Shown here one piece after another: positions 27,348 through 35,429 of a stretch of DNA of 64,000 nucleotides. The DNA comes from Nonomuraea sp. SYSU D8015 (GTDB taxonomy: Bacteria; Actinomycetota; Actinomycetes; Streptosporangiales; Streptosporangiaceae). The notes under the pieces were generated by a model, which had not been told where the DNA came from, did no database searches, and saw only the letters and a program-made list of their open reading frames with translations. Every line of letters begins with the position of its first letter. Position 1 is the stretch's first letter. Both the position numbers and the translations under genes were made by a program. The stretch is taken from NCBI RefSeq assembly GCF_008065375.1, contig NZ_VJYI01000001.1, positions 1,302,001 through 1,366,000 on the forward strand, read 5' to 3'.

Positions 27348-28073
27348 TTAACAGGGAAATAGGCGGAATGTCACGGCGGGCCGCCCGCCGAAGCGTTCGG
27401 CCTGCTCGCGGGCGAAGCCCTCGATGAGGGTGCGTGCGTACGTCTCCGGGTCCTCGGTGGTGAGGGCCTCGATGTAGGCGCGGTGCTCCATGAGCGAGCG
27501 CACGCCGCGCTCCAGGCCGTCGGTGACGTCCACGGCGTGGGTGGGGGAGTCGGTGCCGGCGACGGCGACCCAGCGGAGCCCTTTCCAGGCGGGGGCCTCG
27601 GTGTCCGGAAATATCCACCTGTTGCCGGCGTCTGCGGCGGCGTCCAGCACCGCCCGCCCGACCGCCCGGTGATCTGGGGAGTTCCAGTACGTGCCGCCCC
27701 ATGTGTCCGCCGGGTTCAAGGTGATCAGCAGCTCCGGGCGGTGCCTGCGGATGGCGGCGGCGATGTCCTTCCGCAGCGCGGTGCCGTACTCGATCACCCC
27801 GTCCTGATGGTCGAGGAACTCCACGGTCGACACCCCCACCACGGCGGCACTGGCCCGCTCCTCGCGCTCGCGGACCGGGCCGCTCTTTGCGGGTTCGAGC
27901 GTGTCGATGCCCGCCTCCCCGCGCGTGGCGATCACGTAGACCACTTCGCGACCGGCGTCGGTCCAGGTCGCGATCGCGGAGGCGCAGCCGTACTCGAGGT
28001 CGTCGGGGTGGGCCACGATGGCCAGGGCGCGCTGCCAGTCGCTTGGCATCGGTTCGAGCTGATCGGTCGTCAT
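27348..28073 (-). CDS. PIG-L family deacetylase
   Basis: A 241-residue zinc-dependent N-deacetylase of the GlcNAc-PI de-N-acetylase / MshB / BshB family. The metal motif AHPDD near the N-terminus provides His and Asp ligands, and the third ligand is the His in SPDHRAVGRAV. Family members remove acetyl from GlcNAc-containing conjugates such as GlcNAc-inositol in mycothiol synthesis; identity with MshB is not shown. ATG 28073 follows a TATGGT hexamer by 7 nt, making it better than the alternative ATG 28085. Divergent from the ECF sigma gene. Confidence 0.88.
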   Translation of the reverse strand: MTTDQLEPMPSDWQRALAIVAHPDDLEYGCASAIATWTDAGREVVYVIATRGEAGIDTLEPAKSGPVREREERASAAVVGVSTVEFLDHQDGVIEYGTALRKDIAAAIRRHRPELLITLNPADTWGGTYWNSPDHRAVGRAVLDAAADAGNRWIFPDTEAPAWKGLRWVAVAGTDSPTHAVDVTDGLERGVRSLMEHRAYIEALTTEDPETYARTLIEGFAREQAERFGGRPAVTFRLFPC

Positions 28074-28080
28074 GGAGCAC

Positions 28081-28086
28081 ACCATA
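28081..28086 (-). promoter_or_regulatory. Putative -10 element of leaderless promoter
   Basis: On the minus strand TATGGT lies 7 nt before the ATG at 28073 of the PIG-L gene. This decides between two possible starts, because an mRNA starting there could not use the ATG at 28085. Confidence 0.4.
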
Positions 28087-28132
28087 GACGCGCGGCACTA
28101 GCATGGCCGCGGACGCAGCGGGGGAGGGGCCG

Positions 28133-29128
28133 ATGGGGCAGCGGGACGACGTCGTGGAGGCCGTCCGCGCCGGTGACCGGGCCGGCTTCGGGGAACTGGT
28201 CGAGGCGTACCGGCACGAGCTGCACGTCCACTGCTACCGCATGCTTGGTTCGTACACCGACGCCGAGGACATGGTGCAGGAGACGCTGCTGCGGGCCTGG
28301 CGGCGGCGGGAGACGTTCGAGGGGCGCGCGACGCTGCGGGCCTGGCTCTACCGCATCGCCACCAACGCCTGCCTCGACCTGCTGTCCGGGCCCACGCGCT
28401 CCCGTGAGGTCGCGGCCGGCGCCGGGAGCGAGCCGGGCTCGCCGTTCACCGAGGTGCCGTGGCTGCAGCCGTACCCTGACCGGGCACTCGACCTGGCCGT
28501 GAGCGATCCGGACGCGGTGACCGTCGCACGCGAGACGATCGAGCTGGCCTACCTCGCCGCCATCCAGCACCTGCCGCCACGCCAGCGGGCCGTGCTGATC
28601 CTGCGAGACGTCGCCGGCTGGTCGGCCGAGGAGACCTCCGGCGCGCTGGAGCTGAGCGTGGCGGCGGTCAAGAGCGCGCTCCAGCGGGCGCGTGCCACGC
28701 TCCGCCTCCACCTGCCCCAGCGCCGCTCCCAGTGGGGTCCCGCCTCCCCGCCCAGCGAGGAGGAGCGGGCGGTGCTGCGCCGGTACATGGACGCCTCCGT
28801 CGAGGGCGACCTCGCGGCGCTCACGGCGCTGCTGCGCGAGGACGCCAGGCAGACGATGCCCCCGGCGTCGCTGGTGTACGACGGGCGCGTGGCCATCCTC
28901 GACATGTGGCGGCCGCACCTCGTCGGACCGGAGGCGTGGGAGTGGAAGGCGCTGGCGACGTACGCCAACCGGCAGCCGGCCCTCGCCAACTACGGCCGCC
29001 GCCCGGGCGAGACCTCCTACATCGCCGTCAACGTCGACGTGCTGCGCATCGAGGACGGCCTGATCGCCGAGATCACGACCTTCGGCACCGAGCTGCACGC
29101 CGCCTTCGGCCTGCCCGAGACGCTCTGA
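28133..29128 (+). CDS. ECF sigma factor with C-terminal SnoaL-like domain (SigX5/SigG type)
   Basis: A 331-residue extended ECF sigma factor. Region 2 is HCYRMLGSYTDAEDMVQETL, region 4 the LPPRQRAVLILRDVAGWSAEE to LQRARATL part. About 120 residues follow, forming a SnoaL-like alpha-beta domain (RYMDASVEGDLAALTALLREDA onward). In related groups this tail controls sigma activity instead of a separate anti-sigma factor. ATG 28133 is chosen for its GGGGGAGG ribosome binding site; ATG 28103 lacks one. The next gene, a DUF1579-like protein, may be its partner or target. Confidence 0.9.
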   Translation: MGQRDDVVEAVRAGDRAGFGELVEAYRHELHVHCYRMLGSYTDAEDMVQETLLRAWRRRETFEGRATLRAWLYRIATNACLDLLSGPTRSREVAAGAGSEPGSPFTEVPWLQPYPDRALDLAVSDPDAVTVARETIELAYLAAIQHLPPRQRAVLILRDVAGWSAEETSGALELSVAAVKSALQRARATLRLHLPQRRSQWGPASPPSEEERAVLRRYMDASVEGDLAALTALLREDARQTMPPASLVYDGRVAILDMWRPHLVGPEAWEWKALATYANRQPALANYGRRPGETSYIAVNVDVLRIEDGLIAEITTFGTELHAAFGLPETL

Positions 29129-29219
29129 AATTCCTCCTCCAAGACCGATTCCTTTTCCCGGCCGGCGCCGTCATATGGGCGCGACATCACTTCAGGCACT
29201 TCGGAGAAAGGGAACGACG

Positions 29220-29660
29220 ATGGTGGAGTACCCGCAGCAGCAGCAGCCCGACGCCCAGCTCAAGGCTCTGGACCGGCTGGTCGGCACCTGGCGGGTGACC
29301 GGCGGCGCCCCGGGCACCGTGACCTACCGGTGGATGGAGGGCGGCTTCTTCCTGATCCAGGACGTGGACCTGGTGCAGGACGGGCAGCCGATCAAGGGGA
29401 TGGAGATCATCGGCAGGGAGATGCCGTTCGGCGCCGACAAGCCGAGCGAGGACATCAAGTCGCGGTACTACGGAAACCGGGGCGACACCCTCGACTACGT
29501 GTACGAACTGGAGGGCGACACGCTGACCATCTGGGGCAATGAGAAGGGCTCGCCCGCCTACTACCGCGGCACCTTCTCCGCCGACGGCAACACGGTCAGC
29601 GGCGCCTGGGTGTATCCGGGAGGCGGCGGCTACCCCTCGGACATGACGCGAGCGGAGTGA
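29220..29660 (+). CDS. DUF1579-like protein
   Basis: A 146-residue soluble protein predicted to fold as a beta-barrel-like sheet. LDRLVGTWRVTGGAPG, YRWMEGGFFLIQD and YYRGTFSADGNTVSGAW resemble DUF1579/SnoaL-linked proteins encoded next to ECF sigma genes. ATG 29220 follows AAAGGGA at about 6 nt. It lies 91 nt downstream of the ECF sigma gene on the same strand, which suggests co-regulation. Biochemical role unknown. Confidence 0.75.
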   Translation: MVEYPQQQQPDAQLKALDRLVGTWRVTGGAPGTVTYRWMEGGFFLIQDVDLVQDGQPIKGMEIIGREMPFGADKPSEDIKSRYYGNRGDTLDYVYELEGDTLTIWGNEKGSPAYYRGTFSADGNTVSGAWVYPGGGGYPSDMTRAE

Positions 29661-29805
29661 CCGCCCAACGGCTCCCCCGGGGACTCCGTGCCATGGTGCC
29701 GGACTCGCCCCTGCCGGGGCGGCTCAGCGGCGGCGCCCCGCGGTGCCGGACGTGCGTCTGCCGATCCGGCTCCGCGGCGGCGCCCCGAGCTCGGGGGGCC
29801 CACCG

Positions 29806-29872
29806 CCGGCCCGCGCCCGCTTCCGACCCGCTCTCGGGCCCTACCACCGGCCCGCGCCCGCTTCCGACCCGC
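29806..29872. repeat. 26-bp exact direct repeat
   Basis: Positions 29806-29831 and 29847-29872 are identical, beginning CCGGCCCGCGCCCGC and ending CCGACCCGC. The copies are offset by 41 bp. No function is apparent. Confidence 0.75.
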
Positions 29873-29880
29873 CTGGGACG

Positions 29881-29918
29881 GACCCGGCTCCCCGCGCCCG
29901 GGTGCGGGGAGCCGGGTC
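29881..29918. terminator. Strong hairpin, probable terminator
   Basis: A perfect 15-bp stem (29881-29895 with 29904-29918, starting GACCCGGCTCCCCGC) closes an 8-nt loop. It lies between the ends of two convergent genes, 220 nt from one and 267 nt from the other. No T-tract. Confidence 0.5.
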
Positions 29919-30185
29919 TGGAAGGCCGTCGAGGTGCGCCTGCTGTCCTGCGTTGGGGGCGTTACCGTGCGGGGCTGGTGTCGGGCGACGGCGAGCCGAG
30001 GCCACGTGCCGGGGGGCGACCGTGTGCGGCGACGCCGGACGCCCGGTCGAGCGCCGCCGCTCCGCTCCCAGTCGTGCCGTCGTCGTGCGTGCGGGAGCAG
30101 CGTGGCCGTCCGGCCTTCCGACCCCATCCCGGAGCGACGGGGAACGGATCCGGCGGCGACGGAAGGCGGTGCACGGGCGATTGGA

Positions 30186-30683
30186 TCAGGGGGAGGCGGA
30201 GCCGGGATCCTCGTCGGCCGGGTCGTCGGTGGGGGCGGGGCGGGCCTCGCCGGGCATGCGGACGTCGTCCACCGTCACGTTCACCTCCATGACCCGCATG
30301 CCCAGCATCCGGCTGACGTTCCTGGCCACGTTCGTCTTGACCTCTGAAGCGACCTCCATCACCACGTGCCCGTACTCGACCACGATCGTCAGGCTCACCG
30401 CCACCTGCCGGTCCTGGATCTGCGCGCTGACGCCCTGGTTGGCGCGCCGCGACCCGATGCCGATGCGGTCGCGTACGGACTCGAACGCCCGAGCCAGGTC
30501 GCCGCCCATGTCGGCCACCCCGGCCACCTCCAGGGCCGCCAGGGCGGCGACCTTCTCCACCACCTCGTCGGCGACCTTGATGCGCCCTTTCACGGTCGCA
30601 CCCGGGGTGTACGCGGGCGGCTCGGCGGGCGGATCCGCGGGAACCGGTTCGGGGACGGGGTGTTCGGCTAACGCGTCGCTCAT
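30186..30683 (-). CDS. Asp23/Gls24 family envelope stress response protein
   Basis: A 165-residue protein. After a Pro-rich N-terminal segment (PVPEPVPADPPAEPP) comes the Asp23 domain: GRIKVADEVVEKVAALAALEV, the beta-strand VSLTIVVEYGHVVMEVASEV and VNVTVDDVRM. In Firmicutes, Asp23 is a membrane-associated envelope-homeostasis protein; in actinomycetes several paralogues usually cluster, but here only one is present. The C-terminus is acidic. ATG 30683 has AGGAGG nearby upstream. Confidence 0.88.
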   Translation of the reverse strand: MSDALAEHPVPEPVPADPPAEPPAYTPGATVKGRIKVADEVVEKVAALAALEVAGVADMGGDLARAFESVRDRIGIGSRRANQGVSAQIQDRQVAVSLTIVVEYGHVVMEVASEVKTNVARNVSRMLGMRVMEVNVTVDDVRMPGEARPAPTDDPADEDPGSASP

Positions 30684-30747
30684 CGCGGCCTCCTGTAGGC
30701 GAATGCACAGGATTGTGCCGGAAGACCGCGCCGTTTGTCCGTGGTCC

Positions 30748-30753
30748 TATGCT
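30748..30753 (+). promoter_or_regulatory. Putative -10 element of leaderless promoter
   Basis: TATGCT lies 7 nt before the ATG at 30761 of the HIT gene, with no Shine-Dalgarno sequence between. An mRNA starting there would be leaderless. Confidence 0.4.
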
Positions 30754-30760
30754 GCTAGTT

Positions 30761-31291
30761 ATGCACGATCAGGCAGGGGCAGGGACCCCGGACAACTTCG
30801 ACCGTCTGTGGACCCCGCATCGCATGGCCTACATCAAGGGTGAGAACAAACCGACGGGCACCGGCCCCGACGACGGGTGCCCGTTCGACGCGATCCCCAA
30901 GATGAGCGACGAGGACGGCCTGATCGTCGCCCGCGGGACCACCGTCTACACCGTGCTCAACCTTTACCCGTACAACTCCGGCCACCTCATGGTCGTCCCC
31001 TACCGGCACGTGTCCGACTACGACGAGCTGCGGCCGGACGAGCTGATCGAGATGGGGGAGTTCACCCAGAAGTCTCTGCGCGCCCTGCGCAAGGCGAGCG
31101 GCGCGCAGGGCTTCAACGTCGGGATGAACCTCGGGCACGTGGCCGGCGCGGGCATCGCCGCCCACCTGCACCAGCACGTGGTGCCCCGCTGGGGCGGCGA
31201 CACGAACTTCATGCCGGTCGTCGCCCAGACGAAGGTCCTGCCGCAGCTACTTCGCGACACGCGCCAGCTGCTCGCCGACGCCTGGGACTGA
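30761..31291 (+). CDS. HIT family protein (AP4A phosphorylase-like)
   Basis: A 176-residue histidine-triad protein with the catalytic HLHQHVVPRW motif near the end and NLYPYNSGHLMVVPYRHV in the core. The mycobacterial protein at the same position (downstream of thrS, upstream of pgsA) is Rv2613c, described as a diadenosine tetraphosphate phosphorylase, so removal of AP4A made by synthetases is a reasonable role. ATG 30761 is chosen because of the -10 hexamer just before it and because MHDQAGAGT fits homologues. Its 3' end overlaps the convergent membrane-protein gene by 45 nt. Confidence 0.9.
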   Translation: MHDQAGAGTPDNFDRLWTPHRMAYIKGENKPTGTGPDDGCPFDAIPKMSDEDGLIVARGTTVYTVLNLYPYNSGHLMVVPYRHVSDYDELRPDELIEMGEFTQKSLRALRKASGAQGFNVGMNLGHVAGAGIAAHLHQHVVPRWGGDTNFMPVVAQTKVLPQLLRDTRQLLADAWD

Positions 31292-33325
31292 CTCCTCCCG
31301 CTGCAGGAGCACGCCGATCCCGGTGGCCAGCAGCAGCGGCACCGCCAGGGCCAGCGCCATGGACAGCACGGCCGCGCCGGAGTCGTTGACGAGCATGCCG
31401 ACCACGCCGCTGACCAGCGTGCCGATGAATCCGGCCCGCAGCGCGGGGGAGTGCTCGAACGCCGCCGGCACCACCCCGGCCGAGGCCTGCTCGGGCCGCA
31501 CGATCGCGTACACGAGGAACGCCACGGCCACGATCACGATCGGCATCAGGTTGGGATTGAGCAGCGTGCCGAGCATGGCCTGCAGCTTGCGCCAGATGAC
31601 CTCCAGCGCCTCGCCGGTCAGCACCTGGCCCACGAACCTGCCCAGGTGCGACTGCTCGCTGGCCGGCTTGAGGTAGTTGAGCCAGGCGAACGTCATCACG
31701 ATCACCCCGCCGGCCACGCAGAACAGCGCCAGCTGCACCAGCGACACCCGCTTGCCCGACAGGATGAGCGCGGTCACCGCGATGCCGGGCACGAACGCGA
31801 TGACGCCGCCGAAGTCGCTGCCCATCCCGGACCCGCCGAGCACCATCGCGGCCGCCCCCAGCCCGACGATGGCGGCCAGGCCGATCTTGCCCGGCCAGCG
31901 GTGCGCGATCGTGGTCGTGGCCAGCAGCGTGCCCGTGGCCAGCAGCGCGAACGGGATGTTGCCCAGACCGTAGTAACGGGCGCCCTGCTCGGCGCTGAAG
32001 CCCATGAAGCTGTTGAGCTGGAGCGTGGTGCCGGTGAGCAGGTCGGCGGCGAGCGTGAGCGCGGTGACGGAGGCGACCACGGCCAGCGGGCCGAGCGGAC
32101 GGCGCCGCCAGGGCCCGGCCAGCGCCAGCGCCGTGATCACGGCCCACCAGGCCAGCATGGCGCCGAACAACTGCAGGTGGTTGGACCACGGCAGCAGGTT
32201 GACCAGGAACGAGGTGACCGGCAGCGCCGCCAGGGCCACGGCGGCCCGGCGCACCCAGGGCAGGTGCTTGTGGCGGCGCAGCAGCACGAACGCGAGCACG
32301 TAGAACAGGACCTGCAGGACCGCCAGGGCGGTGAAGTATTGCCCCTTCGCCGAGCGCATGGTCTGCGCGGTGGCGTCGGCGCGCTGGAGCCGTTCGAACG
32401 TGGCGCCCTGCTCGCCCACCTGGAACGGCACGCCCACGACCGAGTCGGGCACCGGCACGCCGGCCTTGGTCAGCGCGGTGGCGGTCAGGTCGGTCAGGAT
32501 CGAGATGTCCGCGCGGCGGGTGGAGGACGTGCCGAGCAGCCGCCCCTGCGCGCCCGGCTCGCGGAGCGCGGCCACCCGCAGGTGGGGTACGGAGCCGTGG
32601 TCGGACAGGCCCGCGAGCAGCACCGTCGTGTCGGCGGGCAGGACCGACAGCAGCGCGCCGGCCTTGGCGTCGGCCAGGCGCAGCGCGTCGCGCCGCTGGG
32701 CGGCGGTCAGCTGGTCGGGCACCTTCGGCAGCCGGTCGGCGGTCAGGTAGGGGCGGATCAGGTCGTCCACGTCCATGGCGATCACCCGGCACTTCTCCAG
32801 GTCGGCGGTCTTCACCTGGAGCGGCGAGGAGCGGTAGGTCTGCACCGCGCCCTGCCGGTCGGCCAGCGCCAGCGCGGCGCCCGGGCCGATCGCGATCGAG
32901 CACTGGCCGGCCGCCTTCAGCGACTCGCCCAGGGTGCCGGCGTTGCGCTGCCCGGCCACGTCGATGAGGTAGCGGTAGTCGGGGATGACCGCGCCCTCGC
33001 CCTGCGCCTCGGGCATCGGGGGCGCGCCGCAGCCGTAGCCGACCGCCGACCTGGTGCCCGCCGACACGGTCAGCCAGCCGTCGTAGGGGCAGGTCACGTT
33101 GCCGACGGTGCGGACCGACAGGGAGCCGATCGCGCTCGACCTGGCCAGCTCCCACAGGTTGGGCGTGTCGGCCTGGGTGAGGTCGTTCCAGTGCAGCCCG
33201 GGCACCCCGATGAGCGCCACCCGGCCCGTGCCGTCCTCCGCCCGTGCCGCCGCCGCGGCTGACAGGCCCTGGCCGAGCAGCATCTGGCCGAGCAGCACGG
33301 CCAGCACGACTACCGCGCGCCTCAC
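31247..33325 (-). CDS. Large membrane protein with extracytoplasmic phosphatase-like domain
   Basis: A 692-residue protein. A signal-anchor (about residues 5-25) leads to an extracytoplasmic part (30-330). This begins VALIGVPGLHWNDL and contains TPNLWELARSSAIGSLSVR and LLAGLSDHGSV, a pattern like the alkaline-phosphatase/sulfatase superfamily. About ten membrane helices fill the rest (345-680). I know of similar uncharacterised proteins in other actinomycetes. GTG 33325 follows AGGAGG at 9 nt, which is convincing. Lipid- or polymer-modifying transferase activity would fit the fold and the neighbouring PIM operon, but that is inference. Confidence 0.75.
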   Translation of the reverse strand: MRRAVVVLAVLLGQMLLGQGLSAAAAARAEDGTGRVALIGVPGLHWNDLTQADTPNLWELARSSAIGSLSVRTVGNVTCPYDGWLTVSAGTRSAVGYGCGAPPMPEAQGEGAVIPDYRYLIDVAGQRNAGTLGESLKAAGQCSIAIGPGAALALADRQGAVQTYRSSPLQVKTADLEKCRVIAMDVDDLIRPYLTADRLPKVPDQLTAAQRRDALRLADAKAGALLSVLPADTTVLLAGLSDHGSVPHLRVAALREPGAQGRLLGTSSTRRADISILTDLTATALTKAGVPVPDSVVGVPFQVGEQGATFERLQRADATAQTMRSAKGQYFTALAVLQVLFYVLAFVLLRRHKHLPWVRRAAVALAALPVTSFLVNLLPWSNHLQLFGAMLAWWAVITALALAGPWRRRPLGPLAVVASVTALTLAADLLTGTTLQLNSFMGFSAEQGARYYGLGNIPFALLATGTLLATTTIAHRWPGKIGLAAIVGLGAAAMVLGGSGMGSDFGGVIAFVPGIAVTALILSGKRVSLVQLALFCVAGGVIVMTFAWLNYLKPASEQSHLGRFVGQVLTGEALEVIWRKLQAMLGTLLNPNLMPIVIVAVAFLVYAIVRPEQASAGVVPAAFEHSPALRAGFIGTLVSGVVGMLVNDSGAAVLSMALALAVPLLLATGIGVLLQREESVPGVGEQLARVAK

Positions 33326-33739
33326 CCCGATGACCTCCTGCTGTCGCTGATGGCGGCGCCACGGTGGAGGACGGTCGCCTCCCGGCGCCACGAGACCCGA
33401 CTACCCTCTCACGAAGTGGAGTGCGCCTTGACAACTGCGGAGAATCTTCCGCCTGGGGGCGGTGAAACGCCGGTCGCTCAATTGGGCCGGGCTCGGGCCA
33501 GCGGCTCCACGCCACCGCCCGGCGACGCGTGACCCCGTGACACGTGGTGCGTGCGCTGTCGGCGTACCACGTGCGGCCTCATGACACGCGATGCGCCCGT
33601 CCGGCGGCAGGCCCCTGGACCGGCGCCCCGGCCGGGCCCCGCCCCTCAGCCCGGGGCCGCCGCCCGCCGACGGCGTGGCGGTGCCGGGGCCCGCCGTCGC
33701 CGGCGGCCCCGGCGGTGTCAGGCCGGTGTCAGGCCGGGG
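33326..33739. other. Intergenic region with a tRNA-like stem and a hairpin
   Basis: This 414-nt stretch between two minus-strand genes holds no convincing gene. It contains an 8-bp stem (GGGCGGTG 33457-33464 with CACCGCCC 33513-33520) enclosing a GTCGCTCAATTGGG segment that recalls a tRNA D-arm, and a second large hairpin at 33652-33711. Confidence 0.45.
33652..33711 (-). terminator. Hairpin after the GHL10 gene, probable terminator
   Basis: CGGGGCCGCCG plus CCGACGGC (33652-33674) pair with GCCGTCG plus GGCGGCCCCG (33693-33711), with a small internal bulge. It lies 29 nt downstream of the stop at 33740, preceded by two CTGACACCGGC-like direct repeats. No T-tract. Confidence 0.5.
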
Positions 33740-35299
33740 TCAGATCTCCTCCACCTTCACCCGGACCGGCGCGCTCTCGTTGTGCAGGCGGTCGAGCGAG
33801 GTGATCAGGTACGTTCCCGCCGACTTGGCCGTGAAGGACGGCCCGGTGACCACGGCCACCAGGTTGCGGGCGTCCGTGGCCTGGCAGTCCTTGCCGGACT
33901 TCGGCACCTGGTACACCCCGTACGCCCGGGCCCCCTCAGAGCCCGTCCACGACACCGTCGTGCCCGAGACCTTGGCCCCCGCCGGCTGGGCCGGGGCCTG
34001 GCCGCCGCGCTCCTTCATCAGGGGCAGCAGGGCCGGACGGCCGTAGTGATCCTTGGCCACCCGGTCCATGGCGCCCAGCGGGTTGGTGAGCAGCTGCTTG
34101 GCGCTGAAATAGACGTCGCCGTCCACCTGCTCGTACTTGCGGTTGAGCATCAGGTGCGCCGACAGCTCGCCCGGCCTGGTCCAGGCCTTGTCGTCCTTGG
34201 CGCCGACCCGGTAGAGGGCCTGCCCGATGTACAGATGCACGCCGGAGCCCTCGACCGCCCCCGCCCACCACGGCGCCAGCGCCCTGTAGTCGGCCGCCTT
34301 GAAGCCGCGCGACCAGTAGAGCTGCGGCATCACATAGTCGACGGTGCCCGACTCGATCCACGCCTTCGCGTCCGCGAAGATCGAGTCGTAGGCGGACATG
34401 CCGTTGGTGGCGGACCCGGACGGGTCGTTCGACTTGTTGCGCCAGATCCCGAACGGGCTGATGCCGAACTTGACGTGGTTCTTCCGCTCGTGGATGACCT
34501 TGTCGACCTGGGCGATGAGCGTGTTGACGTTGTCGCGCCGCCAGTCGGCGAGGCTCTTGCCCTTGCCGTACTTGGCGAAGGCGGCCTTGTCGTTGAACTG
34601 CCCGCCCTCGCCCGGGTACGGGTAGAAGTAGTCGTCGAAGTGCACCCCGTCCACGTCGTACCGGTCGACGACATCGGTGATGACCTTGGTGACGTGCTCG
34701 CGCACCTGTGGCAGGCCCGGGTTGTAGTAGAGCCGGTCGCCGTACTTGACCGTCCAGTCCGGGTGCTGCCGCGCCGGGTGGTTGGCGGGCAGCTTGGAGA
34801 CGTCGGCGTCGTACGAGGCGCGGTACGGGTTGAACCAGGCGTGGAACTCCAGGCCGCGCTTGTGGGCCTCGTCGATGAGGAACGGCAGCGGGTCCCAGCC
34901 GGGGTCCTTGCCGGCCTTGCCCGTCAGGAACTGCGACCAGGGCTCGATCGACGACTTGTAGAGCGCGTCGGAGGCGGGCCGCACCTGCACGAACACGGCG
35001 TTGAGCCGACGGCTGACGGCGCTGTCGAGAATCTTGACGTAGTCGGCCTTCTGCCGCTCGATCGACAGGCCGCTGCGGGACGGCCAGTCGATGTTCTTGA
35101 CGGTGGCGATCCAGACGCCGCGCAGCTGACGCTTCGGGTAGCGGGCGTCGGCCGTGCAGGCGGCGGCGGGAGCGGCGGTGGTCGTCTTCTTCTTGCTCGC
35201 CGCGGGGCTCTCCGCGGCACCGGGGCCGAACGCGTAAGCGGCGCTCGTGGTGACGACGGCGAGGGCTGCGGCGGCTAGGAGTGGGCGTCCAGTTCGCAT
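33740..35299 (-). CDS. Secreted family 10-like glycosyl hydrolase (GHL10/DUF187)
   Basis: A 519-residue exported protein. Residues 1-23 form a signal peptide (LLAAAALAVVTTSAAYA), then an Ala/Thr/Lys linker. The catalytic barrel runs from QLRGVWIATVKNIDWP to about residue 400 with FHAWFNPYRA, YDVDGVHFDDYFYPYP (acidic site) and FGISPFGIWRN. The last 90 residues resemble a fibronectin type III module. GHL10 enzymes are thought to act on cell-wall or exopolysaccharide glycans, as with YngK. A role in remodelling the organism's own wall is plausible. Confidence 0.88.
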   Translation of the reverse strand: MRTGRPLLAAAALAVVTTSAAYAFGPGAAESPAASKKKTTTAAPAAACTADARYPKRQLRGVWIATVKNIDWPSRSGLSIERQKADYVKILDSAVSRRLNAVFVQVRPASDALYKSSIEPWSQFLTGKAGKDPGWDPLPFLIDEAHKRGLEFHAWFNPYRASYDADVSKLPANHPARQHPDWTVKYGDRLYYNPGLPQVREHVTKVITDVVDRYDVDGVHFDDYFYPYPGEGGQFNDKAAFAKYGKGKSLADWRRDNVNTLIAQVDKVIHERKNHVKFGISPFGIWRNKSNDPSGSATNGMSAYDSIFADAKAWIESGTVDYVMPQLYWSRGFKAADYRALAPWWAGAVEGSGVHLYIGQALYRVGAKDDKAWTRPGELSAHLMLNRKYEQVDGDVYFSAKQLLTNPLGAMDRVAKDHYGRPALLPLMKERGGQAPAQPAGAKVSGTTVSWTGSEGARAYGVYQVPKSGKDCQATDARNLVAVVTGPSFTAKSAGTYLITSLDRLHNESAPVRVKVEEI

Positions 35300-35391
35300 A
35301 GTGCCACCCAGTGTGACAGCTGCTCACGGATGGTCGGAACGAAGAAACGCAATAAAGTCGGGATCGTTCTGTGATGGAAAAACACCGCTGG

Positions 35392-35421
35392 GCCGGGAGG
35401 GACTCCAGTTTCCCTCCCGGC
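35392..35421 (-). terminator. Intrinsic terminator of the EF-G-like gene
   Basis: A perfect 11-bp stem (35392-35402 with 35411-35421, GCCGGGAGGGA) closes an 8-nt loop 8 nt after the stop at 35430. Downstream on the minus strand a GTGTTTTT run follows. This is the clearest classic terminator for the minus strand here. Confidence 0.8.
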
Positions 35422-35429
35422 TCCTCAGC

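Larger units (their letters stand above)
29661..30185. other. Gene-free GC-rich region with repeats and a hairpin
   Basis: This 525-nt stretch between convergent genes shows no open frame with good codon use. It holds a 26-bp direct repeat, several degenerate GGCGGCGCCCCG copies (for example near 29730 and 29775), and a 15-bp-stem hairpin at 29881-29918. It looks like decayed or repetitive spacer. Confidence 0.6.
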
